DNA from: Lactobacillus apis
Lineage (GTDB): Bacteria > Bacillota > Bacilli > Lactobacillales > Lactobacillaceae
Reading direction: 5' to 3'
NCBI RefSeq assembly: GCF_002837055.1
Contig: NZ_PDKP01000001.1
Span: forward strand, 297,285-361,284
Length of the DNA stretch: 64,000 nucleotides
Of the stretch, positions 50,871 through 60,968 are shown in pieces (positions within the stretch are counted from its first letter, which is position 1; the number at the start of each line of letters is the position of its first letter). A model generated the notes under the pieces. The model saw nothing but the letters and a program-made list of their open reading frames with translations. It had not been told where the DNA came from and made no database searches. The position numbers were made by a program, and so were the translations under genes.

Positions 50871-51722
50871 TTGACTAAGAAACGCATAACTAAGATTGAT
50901 CCAGAAGAAAAATTATCGCACTACTTAGACCATCAATCAAATCAGAAAAAAAGAAAAAGCCAAAACAAAATTTCTGCTTCACTTTCTAATTTGCATAGTG
51001 AGCGTAAGTCTGCGTTGGTTAGACGGCTTGGTTTAATCATAACTATCTCAATAATTTGCTTAATTTGCCTTGGCTACTACATTTCACCCTTAGCAAATGT
51101 TCGCAGTGTTAGGGTTGAGGGAGCGGATGATTTACCGGCTAAAAATGTTGTAAAAGTTGCTAAAATCAAAGCAAGTGACCATGTAATTGACTATTTGCTA
51201 AATTGGAATAATGTAAACAGTAAATTAACTAGCGAGTACACTGAAATAAAAAATGTTAGTGTAGAAGTGAATCATTTTAATCAATTAAGTTTAAAAATAA
51301 ATGAATTTCAACCAATAGGTTATATAAAAAAAGAAAATGGCTATTGTAAAATTCTTTCAAATGGTAAACTAGGTACGCAGCTACTTTCTTGGAGTAAAAT
51401 AGATCAAGACAAACCTGTTTTTATTGGTTATAATCGTGAAGTTTCATTAAATAAGAATTTGCATTTATTCAATAGCTTACCTGATGAGTTTAAAGAGCAA
51501 ATTAAGCTTTTAAGTGGGAATACACGTAGAAAATCACAGGTAATCTTCGTAATGAAGGATGGGAATGTGATTATTGGAAATATTACAACAATCAAAAGTA
51601 AATTAAAGTATTACGACGAAATTAAGAATAAAGTAAATAAAAACAGTTTGATTGACCTAGAAGTTGGTGCATATAGTCGTCCCTTAACACCAAGTGAAAA
51701 GCGGGCTTATGGGTTAATATAA
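50871..51722 (+). CDS. divIB: Cell division protein DivIB (FtsQ)
   Basis: 283 residues: a long, very basic cytoplasmic stretch (1-45), membrane helix (about 48-70), POTRA domain (VRSVRVEGADDLPAKNVVK...), and the FtsQ beta domain. Starts with TTG at 50871 after GGTGAGG. Partner of FtsL and DivIC in the septal complex. Confidence 0.92.
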   Translation: MTKKRITKIDPEEKLSHYLDHQSNQKKRKSQNKISASLSNLHSERKSALVRRLGLIITISIICLICLGYYISPLANVRSVRVEGADDLPAKNVVKVAKIKASDHVIDYLLNWNNVNSKLTSEYTEIKNVSVEVNHFNQLSLKINEFQPIGYIKKENGYCKILSNGKLGTQLLSWSKIDQDKPVFIGYNREVSLNKNLHLFNSLPDEFKEQIKLLSGNTRRKSQVIFVMKDGNVIIGNITTIKSKLKYYDEIKNKVNKNSLIDLEVGAYSRPLTPSEKRAYGLI

Positions 51723-51784
51723 GCTGTATTTATAAACAATTTATGTTAAAATTTTTAGAAAGAGCAGTGACGGGGGGTTAATTT

Positions 51785-53143
51785 TTGGACAATACAAATC
51801 TATTAGTGGGATTAGATATAGGAACCACTAGCGTTAAGGCAGTCGTTGCTGATGCGGGGAAAGTAATAGGAGCAGTTGCAGTTCCTAATAAAGGCATGCG
51901 ACATGGAAATATCGTTGATATTGATGAAACCGCGAATGCGATTGGATACGCTTTAAAAGAAATTAGTAAAAAAACAAATGCAAATATATATCGTGTAGTA
52001 ACTGGCATTCCTGTTGGAATGTTACAATTGGAAGCAGCAAGCGATTTAATCAATGTTAGCGATAATGGTCAAGAAGTTGGTAATAGTGATGTTAGACGTG
52101 TCGTGAGAGCTGCAATTAAATCCGCTATAAAAAGTGAGAGAGAACCTATTGCTTTTTTGACGAGTCGTTTTTTAATTGATGGAAAAACAGAGGTAGATGA
52201 TCCTCGAAAGATGATTGCCCATTCATTAGCTGTTCAAGGGATTGTATTGACTGCTCCTGCAAGCCCATTGCACAATATTAAGAAAGCGATTGAAAGGGCA
52301 GGTTACCAAAATAACTTCTTTATTCCGACACCACTCGCGATTGCAAGTGTAGCTTTGAATGAAAGCGAACGAACCTTTGGCTCTGTCATTTTGGATTTAG
52401 GTGGAGGCGTAACCACTGCAACGGTAATCCACAATGGTCAGATAAAATATGCTAATATAGACTTTGAAGGTGGAAGCGACATCACAAATGATATCTCTTC
52501 TGTTTTAAGTACTTCAAAAAAGGATGCTGAACAAATTAAGCTTGATTATGGCTACGCGGACTACTTACTAGCTTCAAAGAAGAATAAGTTTGCTATCAAT
52601 AGTGCGGGATCAAATGGTCAGCAGATGGTGGACGAAGTTTATCTTAGTCAAATTATCAATGCGCGTATAATGCAAATAGTTGAGCGTATTGAAAAAGGAC
52701 TAATTAAACATGATGCCTTGAAGCTCCCTGGGGGAATTATCATTACTGGTGGTAGTAGCCTTCTTCAAGGTATTGATGACATTATTGCAAAAAAGTTAAA
52801 TGTCAAAACGCGTGTCTACCAGCCTGATCAAATTGGAATGCGAAATCCTGTATATTCAGCCGCATATGGCATTGTTAACTATGCATATAAGATGTCAGAT
52901 ATAGACTTTTTAGCAATAAGTGCAATTTATGGCAAGAATACCTTAGGTGAAAGTAACGACTCAACTGAAAAAAGTAATAAAAATTCAAAAAGACCCGTTA
53001 TTAGTAATGAAACCAAGGGAAAAGAAGAATATAATAAACCTGAGTTGCTGAAGCGAGAGAGAAGAGCGCAAAGTAATTCAATTAATAATAAAAAAAATAA
53101 AGATAAGGGTATAAAGAATTTCTTTAAAAAGTTCTTTGATTAA
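51785..53143 (+). CDS. ftsA: Cell division protein FtsA
   Basis: 452 residues, actin-like membrane tether of FtsZ. Begins with TTG at 51785 after a run GGGGGG: MDNTNLLVGLDIGTTSVKAVV. Nucleotide motifs: DIGTTSVK, ILDLGGGVTTATV near residue 200, ITGGSSLLQGI near 320. After about residue 380 comes an unusual 65-residue tail, rich in Asn, Lys, Ser and Glu, that ends in a basic aromatic segment (IKNFFKKFFD), the expected amphipathic membrane-binding helix. Confidence 0.95.
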   Translation: MDNTNLLVGLDIGTTSVKAVVADAGKVIGAVAVPNKGMRHGNIVDIDETANAIGYALKEISKKTNANIYRVVTGIPVGMLQLEAASDLINVSDNGQEVGNSDVRRVVRAAIKSAIKSEREPIAFLTSRFLIDGKTEVDDPRKMIAHSLAVQGIVLTAPASPLHNIKKAIERAGYQNNFFIPTPLAIASVALNESERTFGSVILDLGGGVTTATVIHNGQIKYANIDFEGGSDITNDISSVLSTSKKDAEQIKLDYGYADYLLASKKNKFAINSAGSNGQQMVDEVYLSQIINARIMQIVERIEKGLIKHDALKLPGGIIITGGSSLLQGIDDIIAKKLNVKTRVYQPDQIGMRNPVYSAAYGIVNYAYKMSDIDFLAISAIYGKNTLGESNDSTEKSNKNSKRPVISNETKGKEEYNKPELLKRERRAQSNSINNKKNKDKGIKNFFKKFFD

Positions 53144-53157
53144 AGGTGGTTAATTAG

Positions 53158-54483
53158 ATGGATTTCACATTCGATTCAGATGACAATAAAAATGCTGTCA
53201 TCAAAGTGATAGGTGTCGGTGGTGCCGGTGGTAATGCTGTTAATAGGATGATCGATGATGGCGTACAAGGAGTATCTTTTGTAGCTGCTAACACGGATGT
53301 TCAAGCCTTGAATAGTAATAAAGCAGAAACTAAAATTCAGCTTGGGCCAAAACTAACGAGAGGGTTAGGAGCAGGTTCTCATCCTGAAGTCGGTCAAAAG
53401 GCTGCTGAAGAAAGTGAACAAACAATCGAAGATGCACTTAAAGGTGCTGACATGATTTTTATCACTGCTGGAATGGGTGGTGGTACGGGTACTGGTGCAG
53501 CTCCTGTTGTTGCTAAAATTGCTCGTGAAACAGGTGCTTTAACAGTTGGTGTCGTTACTAGACCATTTACATTTGAAGGTCCCAAACGCTCCAAAAACGC
53601 TACAGAAGGTATTTCACAATTAAAGCAATATGTTGATACATTAGTTATTATTGCTAACAACCGCTTGCTAGAGATGGTTGATAAGAAGACCCCAATGATG
53701 GATGCTTTTAAAGAGGCTGACAATGTCTTAAAACAAGGTGTTCAAGGTATTTCTGATTTAATTACTTCTACCGATTACGTAAACTTAGACTTTGCAGATG
53801 TTAAAACTGTAATGGCTAACCAGGGTGCTGCTTTGATGGGAATTGGTCGCGCTAGTGGTGAGAATAGAACAGTTGAAGCCACTAAATTAGCAATTTCGTC
53901 ACCTTTGCTTGAAGTTTCAATAGATGGTGCTAGACAAGTCCTACTAAATATCACTGGTGGACCAGACTTAACTTTGTTTGAAGCTCAAGATGCTTCTGAA
54001 ATTGTTTCAAAAGCTGCTGGTGATGATGTAAATATTATCTTTGGTACGTCTATCAATCCTAATTTAGGTGATGAAGTAGTAGTTACTGTGATTGCAACAG
54101 GAATTAGTTCTCTAGTTGAAGAAGAAGCTTCTAAGCAGCTACCAGGACAAGGACATCAAGTTAAAGCTGAAACTGAAAAAAGTTCTATTAATTTAGATAC
54201 TAAACTAGATGAGACTGAGTCAGTCGAAAGAGAACAAGTTTTTGATCAAACTACTGATTCTGAACAGGCTCCTAAGCATAGAACTATGGTAGATCCAACC
54301 AGTGTTTGGGGCTTAGATAATGACGATCAAGCAAGTAGACGTTCCACTGAAAATGAGGTTGAACGTGATGAACAGCAGAGTGCCTTTGATGATCAAGGTA
54401 GTATTTCACAAATTGAAACTAGCGCCTTTGATGATGACGACACTGACGATATTCCGTTTTTTAGACATCGTGGCGAAAAGTAG
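53158..54483 (+). CDS. ftsZ: Cell division protein FtsZ
   Basis: 441-residue tubulin-like GTPase that forms the division ring. GTP-binding [13 protein letters not shown] (tubulin signature) near residue 105 and the T7 loop [11 protein letters not shown] near 205. The globular part ends near 320; a long acidic, Gln-rich linker follows and the conserved C-terminal tail [11 protein letters not shown] binds FtsA and SepF. Fifteen bases after ftsA. Confidence 0.97.
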   Translation: MDFTFDSDDNKNAVIKVIGVGGAGGNAVNRMIDDGVQGVSFVAANTDVQALNSNKAETKIQLGPKLTRGLGAGSHPEVGQKAAEESEQTIEDALKGADMIFITAGMGGGTGTGAAPVVAKIARETGALTVGVVTRPFTFEGPKRSKNATEGISQLKQYVDTLVIIANNRLLEMVDKKTPMMDAFKEADNVLKQGVQGISDLITSTDYVNLDFADVKTVMANQGAALMGIGRASGENRTVEATKLAISSPLLEVSIDGARQVLLNITGGPDLTLFEAQDASEIVSKAAGDDVNIIFGTSINPNLGDEVVVTVIATGISSLVEEEASKQLPGQGHQVKAETEKSSINLDTKLDETESVEREQVFDQTTDSEQAPKHRTMVDPTSVWGLDNDDQASRRSTENEVERDEQQSAFDDQGSISQIETSAFDDDDTDDIPFFRHRGEK

Positions 54484-54498
54484 CAGGAGGTAAAGAAA

Positions 54499-54939
54499 AT
54501 GGCTTTTAGTAAAATAGGTAAATTTTTCGGTATCTCAGATGAAGAAAATGAGATGTTAGATAACGAAGAATATCTTGAATCTCAAGACGAACTTGAAAAC
54601 AGTATTCCCAGTGGTTCAATTGACCATGATAAAATAGTGTCAATTAAATCAGGAAGCAGTTCTGCTAAAAGCAATATTGTTTTATATGAACCTCGTGTAT
54701 ATTCGGATGCAAAAGATGTTGCTCAGAATTTACTAAATAATAAAGCAGTAATTATTAATTTTAGTCGAATGGAAGATGCTTCTTCGAGAAGAATTGTTGA
54801 TTTTATTACCGGTACGGTTTATGCATTAAATGGTGAAATACAACGTATAGGCGACAAGATTTTTCTCGCTACGCCACCTAAATTTGTCACTGATGGAAAA
54901 ATCAGCGATTTAGTCGATAAGAAAGATAACTTGAGTTAA
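54499..54939 (+). CDS. sepF: Cell division protein SepF
   Basis: 146 residues. N-terminal amphipathic membrane helix (MAFSKIGKFFGI), acidic linker, and the DUF552 core with EPRVYSDAKDVAQNLL, VIINFSRM and DFITGTVYAL. Organises FtsZ filaments at the membrane. AGGAGG before the start; overlaps yggT by one base. Confidence 0.95.
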   Translation: MAFSKIGKFFGISDEENEMLDNEEYLESQDELENSIPSGSIDHDKIVSIKSGSSSAKSNIVLYEPRVYSDAKDVAQNLLNNKAVIINFSRMEDASSRRIVDFITGTVYALNGEIQRIGDKIFLATPPKFVTDGKISDLVDKKDNLS

Positions 54940-55241
54940 TGTTTGAAGCAATTCGTTATATAATAAATATTCTAAATTGGATTATTTGGTTATACAGTAT
55001 TGTGATGGTTATCGATGCAATTATGAGTTGGGTACCTTTTTTACGTGATTCAGCTATTGGACAAATAATTAATCGCATAATTGATCCATATGTGAGTATT
55101 TTTCGCAAAGGGCCAATTGAACGGTTATCAAATTCTACTGGCATAGATTTTTCATTTCTTTTAGCCTTGTTATTGCTGTATTTTGTGCAAGAATATGCTA
55201 TAGGATGGCTATACAATATTTTGTTTAGGATCTTTGCGTAA
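54939..55241 (+). CDS. YggT family membrane protein
   Basis: 100 residues with two hydrophobic regions (about 5-30 and 68-98) and the family segment WVPFLRDSAIGQIINRIIDPYVSIFR. YggT proteins of the dcw cluster are of uncertain role, perhaps in division or osmotic tolerance. One-base overlaps on both sides show tight coupling with sepF and ylmH. Confidence 0.88.
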   Translation: MFEAIRYIINILNWIIWLYSIVMVIDAIMSWVPFLRDSAIGQIINRIIDPYVSIFRKGPIERLSNSTGIDFSFLLALLLLYFVQEYAIGWLYNILFRIFA

Positions 55242-56050
55242 TGGAAAAGAGACAAGCAAGTAAGTTTTATCCGTATTTTGACGTTGAAGAAAAATCGGTC
55301 ATTGATAAAATGACCGGTTTTTTCAATAGTGTGGTTTTTAAGCAGCAATCATTGCTTACTGAGTTCTTGGATCCTGCTCAAAGAGATATTTTACGCACAA
55401 TTGCAGGAAATGATCTTTTTATGCAGGATTTTGGTGGTTATCAAGCTGCTGAGAAGAAAAGAGTTTATCTAACCGAAGACTGGACTAATTTTGATTTATC
55501 CGATTATGGTGTAACTGCATTTTCAATTAACTATCCGAATAAGTTTGAAAAATTATCTCATAGTGCCATTTTGGGTAGCTTAGCCAATTCAGGAATTGAG
55601 ACTGAAACATTTGGTGATATCATTACTAATGGAAATGGGCAATGGCAGTTTTTTGGGAAAAGTGAACTAACTGATTTTTTTCAAAAAGAAATTACTAGAA
55701 TAGGGCGAGTCAAAGTTAAAGTTGAACCTATAGACTTTAGAAATGTCATAGTCCCAGAAGATGATAGTAGTGAAACTTCGATTATTGCGACTTCACTTCG
55801 AGTTGATGCAATTTTATCAGGAATTAGTAACCAAAGCCGTAGCCAAATTCAAAATAGTATTTCGACAAATTTGGTTAAATTAAATTGGCATGGTATCAAA
55901 GATTCTAATATAATAGTAAAAGTAGATGATGTTCTCAGCTTAAGGCATTTTGGTCGATGCAAAGTTGAGGATATTAGAACAACGAGAAAAGGCAAATATA
56001 AGGTGGTGCTGAGACTTTGGCAGACAAAAAAACACAAACAACGAAATTAA
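55241..56050 (+). CDS. ylmH: YlmH-like S4-domain RNA-binding protein
   Basis: 269 residues. A YlmH N-terminal domain and a central ferredoxin-like part, with a C-terminal S4 RNA-binding domain from about residue 183 (RVDAILSGISNQSRSQIQNSI). Related proteins bind stalled or split large ribosomal subunits in ribosome rescue. The last 34 bases overlap the start of divIVA. Confidence 0.9.
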   Translation: MEKRQASKFYPYFDVEEKSVIDKMTGFFNSVVFKQQSLLTEFLDPAQRDILRTIAGNDLFMQDFGGYQAAEKKRVYLTEDWTNFDLSDYGVTAFSINYPNKFEKLSHSAILGSLANSGIETETFGDIITNGNGQWQFFGKSELTDFFQKEITRIGRVKVKVEPIDFRNVIVPEDDSSETSIIATSLRVDAILSGISNQSRSQIQNSISTNLVKLNWHGIKDSNIIVKVDDVLSLRHFGRCKVEDIRTTRKGKYKVVLRLWQTKKHKQRN

Positions 56051-56796
56051 CGCCAATGGATATTCATAATGAGGAATTTAAAAAACGTGGACTTAGTGGC
56101 TATGATCGTCGCGAAGTTGATTCTTTTTTAGATCGTGTTGTGGATGACTATGGTGATGCACTTGATGAAACAATTGATTTGAAAAATGAAGTAGCTCGGC
56201 TAAAAACGCAAGTTAATGACTTACAAGCTAAAGTTACGAAATATGAGCAGAACGAAGAAGCAGCTAAGCATCAACTTGCTGATGCACATGTTCGTGCACA
56301 AGAGATTATCAATACGGCAACAGAGCAAGCGCATAACGAAACTGCTCAAGCAAGAGTAGATGTTGACTACCAAAAGCAGCAATTGGATACGATCAAAGAT
56401 GATTACGAGCGAGTTAAGAAAGAGGTCGCTGGTTATCGTACATATATTCAAGATTTGCTTCAAAAGGCAATTGAAAATCTCAATGACGATGATTGGCAAA
56501 AGGCGCTTGATAAGTACTTTGGCACAGAGCGTTTTTATCCACCAGACGGTGCAGAGCCAATTACTTTAACCGATGAAGAAGAAATTGTTGATGAAGATGA
56601 CGATGAAGAGGATACGGGAATAGTTGACAAAGATGATAACTATGAAGTAAACTTTGATGAAGAAGATGATCCACAGCCAATGGCTGGTGATAGTTCAAAT
56701 TCTGAAACAATTGATCTGAATAATGAAGAGGGACCTGAAGTACAAGTTTCAGGCACTTCAATCGTTTTTCCAGAGGATTATAAAAAAAGAGATTAA
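56017..56796 (+). CDS. divIVA: Cell division initiation protein DivIVA
   Basis: 259 residues. The N-terminal membrane-binding domain carries the signature FKKRGLSGYDRREVDSFLDRVVDDY, then a coiled coil (about 50-150) and a very acidic tail from about 185 onward (runs of Asp and Glu). It recognises negative curvature at poles and septa. TTG start at 56017 lies inside ylmH, with AAGGTGGTG before it. Confidence 0.93.
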   Translation: MADKKTQTTKLTPMDIHNEEFKKRGLSGYDRREVDSFLDRVVDDYGDALDETIDLKNEVARLKTQVNDLQAKVTKYEQNEEAAKHQLADAHVRAQEIINTATEQAHNETAQARVDVDYQKQQLDTIKDDYERVKKEVAGYRTYIQDLLQKAIENLNDDDWQKALDKYFGTERFYPPDGAEPITLTDEEEIVDEDDDEEDTGIVDKDDNYEVNFDEEDDPQPMAGDSSNSETIDLNNEEGPEVQVSGTSIVFPEDYKKRD

Positions 56797-56799
56797 TAA

Positions 56800-57000
56800 A
56801 CGGATAGTAAAACCGACAGACAATTCAGCGATCTAGTGGTGGTGTGAGACTAGTATTAAGTGCTTGATGGTTGATCAGCTATCGCGATACAGTTTATTTC
56901 GTCAATTGCACGTTACGCAATCTTTAAGTGGAGCTTAATTGGCTCAATTTAGGTGGTACCACGATATTAAACCTCGCCCTAATTAGGACGAGGTTTTTTT
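56800..57000 (+). promoter_or_regulatory. T-box riboswitch, isoleucine
   Basis: The T-box sequence AGGTGGTACCACG is at 56951-56963, with the TGGT bulge for tRNA ACCA. Upstream, GCGAT and ATCGC can close a Stem I of about 70 bases that holds the distal hairpin CTAGT / ACTAG around GGTGGTGTGAG. Two ATC triplets (isoleucine) lie on the 3' side of Stem I. The terminator CCTCGCCC / GGACGAGG with seven T residues ends at 57000. Controls ileS. Stem I looks shorter than that of the valine T-box. Confidence 0.88.
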
Positions 57001-57017
57001 GCAGAAAGGAATAAATA

Positions 57018-59807
57018 ATGAGAGTAAAGGATACGCTAAATTTAGGAAAAACTAAATTTAAAATGCGTGGAAATCTTCCCGTTAGAGAAGCAGAATGGCA
57101 AAAAGAATGGGATGAAAATAAATTATATGAACAAAGACTAAAACTAAATGAGGGTAAACCTCGTTTTGACTTGCATGATGGTCCTCCATTTGCCAATGGT
57201 AATATTCACATGGGACATGCGTTAAACAAGATTTCTAAAGATATTATTGTTCGCTTTAAAAATATGGATGGCTATTACGCACCTTACGTTCCCGGATGGG
57301 ATACACACGGGTTGCCAATTGAGCAACAATTAGCAAAACAAGGCGTTGACCGTAAAAAAATGAATCGTGCGGAATACCGTCAATTGTGTGAAGACTACGC
57401 TAAAAAAGAAATCAGTAAACAAAAAGCTGATTTTAAGCGTTTAGGAGTGATGGGTGACTGGGATCATCCATACATTACTTTACAACCTGAATACGAAGCA
57501 GAAGAAATTCGTGTGTTTGGTAAAATGTATGAACAAGGATACATTTACAAGGGTAAGAAGCCGGTCTACTGGTCACCTTCTAGTGAGTCAACGTTGGCTG
57601 AAGCCGAGGTTGAATATCATGATGTAAAGTCTCCTTCAATTTATGTTGCTTTTCCTGTTAAGGATGGTAAGGGCATCATTGACCCAAAGGATACTTATTT
57701 CGTAATCTGGACTACAACACCTTGGACTATACCGGCTAATCAAGGGATTACAGTTAACCCAGGCTTTGACTATTCAGTAGTCAAAGTTGGCGATAAGAGA
57801 TATGTGGTAGGTACTGATCGACTTGAAGCAGTAGCAGAAGCGCTTGATTGGGAAAATTATGAAGTTGTACAACACGTAAAAGGTTCTGAGATGGATCGCA
57901 TGCTTGCTTCACATCCACTATATGGACAAGATGTTTTGGTAATGAATGCGATGCATGTTACTGCTGCTGACGGTACTGGTTTAGTTCACACTGCTTCTGG
58001 CTTTGGTGAAGACGACTATAATGTTGCTCAACGCTATGATTTACCTGTCTTTAGTCCCTTGGATAATAAGGGTTGCTATACCGATGAAGTTCCCGACCCT
58101 GAATTAGTTGGCATGTTTTATGACGATGCTAATAAAGTTGTCAGCGAAAAATTAAAGCAGTCTGGTAACTTATTGAAACTAAGCTTTTTCACGCACTCAT
58201 ATCCACATGACTGGAGAACTAAGAAGCCAGTTATCTATCGTGCAACAACCCAATGGTTTGCATCAATCGAAAAATGTCGTAAACAAATTCTTGAACAAAT
58301 TGATCAGGTTAACTTTATGCCAGAATGGGGTAAAGTTCGTTTGCACAACATGATCAAAGATCGTGGCGACTGGGTAATTTCACGTCAACGTGCTTGGGGT
58401 GTTCCTCTACCAATTTTTTACGCAGAAGATGATACTCCAATTGTTACTCCAGAAACAATTGAACACATTGCGCAAATTTTTGCCAAGGAAGGTTCGAATG
58501 CTTGGTATAAACGCACTGCTAAAGAACTTTTGCCAGATGGATTTACTTCTCCACATTCTCCTAATGGAGAATTCAGAAAAGAAACAGATATTTTAGATGT
58601 TTGGTTTGATTCTGGGTCTTCACATCGAGCAGTAATGGCTGCAAGAGAAGATTTACGTTTTCCAGCAGACATGTACCTTGAGGGGAGTGATCAATATCGT
58701 GGTTGGTTCAATTCTAGTTTGATTACTTCAGTTGCAACAACTGGTCAGGCCCCATATCGCAACATCCTATCTCAAGGGTTCGTTTTAGATGATAAAGGTC
58801 ATAAAATGTCTAAATCGCTTGGTAACATCATTGCACCAAACGATATAATTAAAAAGATGGGTGCTGAGATAATTCGTTTATGGGTTGCTTCAGTTGATGC
58901 AACTTCAGATGTAGCAGTTTCCCAAGACATTTTGCAGCAAACTTCTGAAAGCTACCGTAAAATTAGAAACACTTTCCGTTATATGTTGGCTAACACTTCA
59001 GATTTTGATCCAGAAAAAGACCGTATTGCATATGAAGATCTTAATTCGATTGATCAATATCTTGAAGTTCGTTTGAATGAACTTGTTAAGACCTGTTTGG
59101 AAAGTTATGAAAAATATGATTTCAATAACGTCTATAAAAAGATCTTTTCGTTTATTTCTAACGATTTATCAGCATTTTACTTGGACTTTGCAAAAGATGT
59201 TTTATACATTGAAGGCAAGAATAGTCATGCAAGACGTTCAATGCAAACGGTCATTTACGATGCTGCGGTTAAATTAGCCAAGGTTTTGACACCTATCCTT
59301 CCGCACACAATGGAAGAAATCTGGTCATTCTTAAAAGAAAAAGAAGACTACATCCAACTGACGAATATGCCTGAAGTTGAAGAATATGAAAATAGTGAAG
59401 AACTACTTGTTAAATGGCAAAAGTTCATGTCATTAAGAGATGATGTCTTAAAGGTCCTAGAAGAAGCACGTGACAAGAAGCTAATTGGTAAATCATTTGA
59501 GGCAGCTGTGACGATTTATCCTACTGAAGAAATGAAATCGATTTTAGATTCACTAGATGCCAATTTCAGACAGATTTTAATTGTCTCTAAATTAACTATC
59601 GCTGATGGTCCGGCTCCTGAAAATGCTGAGAAACTACAAAATGGTGCTTTCATTGTTGAACGAGCTGAGGGTGAAGTTTGTCCACGATGCCGAATGATTA
59701 GAAATGACATTGGGCAGGATAACGACCTTCCAATGCTTTGTGGACGCTGTGCTGAGATAGTCAAGGCTGATTATCCAGAAACAGCTCAAGAAGGACTAGA
59801 AGAATAA
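57018..59807 (+). CDS. ileS: Isoleucyl-tRNA synthetase
   Basis: Class I synthetase, 929 residues. HIGH motif is HMGHAL near residue 66; KMSKS is [10 protein letters not shown] near residue 597; the editing domain has [11 protein letters not shown]. The C-terminal zinc site is complete (CPRC ... CGRC, residues about 893-916), which marks the bacterial mupirocin-sensitive type rather than the eukaryote-like resistant one. Controlled by the T-box before it. Confidence 0.97.
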   Translation: MRVKDTLNLGKTKFKMRGNLPVREAEWQKEWDENKLYEQRLKLNEGKPRFDLHDGPPFANGNIHMGHALNKISKDIIVRFKNMDGYYAPYVPGWDTHGLPIEQQLAKQGVDRKKMNRAEYRQLCEDYAKKEISKQKADFKRLGVMGDWDHPYITLQPEYEAEEIRVFGKMYEQGYIYKGKKPVYWSPSSESTLAEAEVEYHDVKSPSIYVAFPVKDGKGIIDPKDTYFVIWTTTPWTIPANQGITVNPGFDYSVVKVGDKRYVVGTDRLEAVAEALDWENYEVVQHVKGSEMDRMLASHPLYGQDVLVMNAMHVTAADGTGLVHTASGFGEDDYNVAQRYDLPVFSPLDNKGCYTDEVPDPELVGMFYDDANKVVSEKLKQSGNLLKLSFFTHSYPHDWRTKKPVIYRATTQWFASIEKCRKQILEQIDQVNFMPEWGKVRLHNMIKDRGDWVISRQRAWGVPLPIFYAEDDTPIVTPETIEHIAQIFAKEGSNAWYKRTAKELLPDGFTSPHSPNGEFRKETDILDVWFDSGSSHRAVMAAREDLRFPADMYLEGSDQYRGWFNSSLITSVATTGQAPYRNILSQGFVLDDKGHKMSKSLGNIIAPNDIIKKMGAEIIRLWVASVDATSDVAVSQDILQQTSESYRKIRNTFRYMLANTSDFDPEKDRIAYEDLNSIDQYLEVRLNELVKTCLESYEKYDFNNVYKKIFSFISNDLSAFYLDFAKDVLYIEGKNSHARRSMQTVIYDAAVKLAKVLTPILPHTMEEIWSFLKEKEDYIQLTNMPEVEEYENSEELLVKWQKFMSLRDDVLKVLEEARDKKLIGKSFEAAVTIYPTEEMKSILDSLDANFRQILIVSKLTIADGPAPENAEKLQNGAFIVERAEGEVCPRCRMIRNDIGQDNDLPMLCGRCAEIVKADYPETAQEGLEE

Positions 59808-60013
59808 TGCGTTTAGGTACAGTAAAGCAATTTGATCCAAAAAGTAGTTTTGGATTCATTGAAGATGACGAAAACCACAAATCTTATTTTGTTTTTTACA
59901 CTGCAATTAAAGAAGAAGGATATCGTCGTGTTCAAGTTGGTCAAAAAGTCAAATACCAACTTGCTCAAGGAAAAAATGGCTTGCAATGTGTGAATGTATA
60001 TCTAGCTAATTAA
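59807..60013 (+). CDS. divergent cold-shock-domain protein
   Basis: 68 residues with a five-strand OB fold like CspA. RNP1 is changed to KSSFGFIE (usual KGFGFI) and RNP2 to SYFVFYTAI (usual DVFVHFSAI), so two of the nucleic-acid-binding aromatic positions differ. The first base of its ATG is the last base of the ileS stop, so it is translated with ileS, not as a free cold-shock gene. Function beyond nucleic acid binding is not evident. Confidence 0.85.
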   Translation: MRLGTVKQFDPKSSFGFIEDDENHKSYFVFYTAIKEEGYRRVQVGQKVKYQLAQGKNGLQCVNVYLAN

Positions 60014-60028
60014 TAGGAAAGTGAATAA

Positions 60029-60592
60029 ATGGATTTAACAGAAACTGAAATTTCTTCAAAACAGATTTTTTCGGGGCGAATTGTTGATCTCTCTGTTAGA
60101 ACAATTAAATTGCCTAATGGTGAAACTGCAACAAGAGAAGTAGTTAAACATCAACCTGCTGCTGCAGCGATTGCAGTAAATGATAAGCAAGAAATGCTGC
60201 TAGTTGAACAATGGCGCGAACCAATTAAAGAATTAACCTTGGAAATTCCAGCTGGTTTAATTGATGAGACCGATGCGAGTCCATTGGATGCAATGAAACG
60301 CGAGCTGAATGAAGAAGGCGGTTATCATGCCGATTATTGGGAAAAAATTACCGAATTTTATTCTTCACCTGGCTTTACTGATGAGAAACTACATTTATTT
60401 TATTGTGACACTTTGACAAAGCTTGATGATAAAAGACCATTAGATTCAGATGAATTTTTGACTAGTCACTGGTATAATTTGGAAGAACTAAAGCGTCTTT
60501 TTGCTCAAGGTAAACTTGTTGACGCAAAAACGTTGTACGCAATGAGTGTTTGGGAAAACATGTTGTTAACTGGCGCAAGCGCAAAGGAATAA
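60029..60592 (+). CDS. ADP-ribose pyrophosphatase (Nudix, NudF-like)
   Basis: 187 residues. Hydrolyses ADP-ribose to AMP and ribose 5-phosphate. The Nudix box begins PAGLIDE and ends KRELNEEGGY near residues 78-102; it has one residue more than the standard spacing between the first Gly and the REL, though the catalytic Glu residues of the helix are all present. LTLEIPAGLID before the box and SSPGFTDEKLHLF after it are typical of the ADP-ribose subgroup. Confidence 0.9.
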   Translation: MDLTETEISSKQIFSGRIVDLSVRTIKLPNGETATREVVKHQPAAAAIAVNDKQEMLLVEQWREPIKELTLEIPAGLIDETDASPLDAMKRELNEEGGYHADYWEKITEFYSSPGFTDEKLHLFYCDTLTKLDDKRPLDSDEFLTSHWYNLEELKRLFAQGKLVDAKTLYAMSVWENMLLTGASAKE

Positions 60593-60593
60593 A

Positions 60594-60953
60594 ATGACTG
60601 AAAAGCGATCTGATTACCGAAAAAAGAATCAACGAAAAAAGAAAAACAGCTTTTTTAAGACAATTAAATCGGCTTTTGATAACGAGGAAGAAGTAGATGT
60701 AAATCCAGAATTTACACGTGACTCAACTGAGCGTCCTTTTAATGATGAGCAAAGCTCAAAAACTATAAGAGAACCTCAAAGAGAAACGCAAACTTCTAGT
60801 GATGAAAATAATTCCAAGTATCAAAATAAGCAGAAAGCTCAGCCTAAGACTTGGGTAGAGAAGGGCTTAAGACTAAAAAGGCGTTTAAACATTGCAATAT
60901 TAATTGTGATTGTATTGATTGTTTTGGTATTATTAGCGTTATTTCATTTATAA
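60594..60953 (+). CDS. small tail-anchored membrane protein, unknown function
   Basis: 119 residues. Very basic N terminus (KKNQRKKKN), a Glu/Asp/Gln/Ser-rich disordered middle, a second basic patch (LRLKRRLN) and a single C-terminal membrane helix (about residues 99-117). With no signal peptide it should sit with its bulk in the cytoplasm. I do not recognise a named family. It lies one base after the Nudix gene and before mtnN, in one run. Confidence 0.75.
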   Translation: MTEKRSDYRKKNQRKKKNSFFKTIKSAFDNEEEVDVNPEFTRDSTERPFNDEQSSKTIREPQRETQTSSDENNSKYQNKQKAQPKTWVEKGLRLKRRLNIAILIVIVLIVLVLLALFHL

Positions 60954-60968
60954 ATAATCGAGGGGAAA

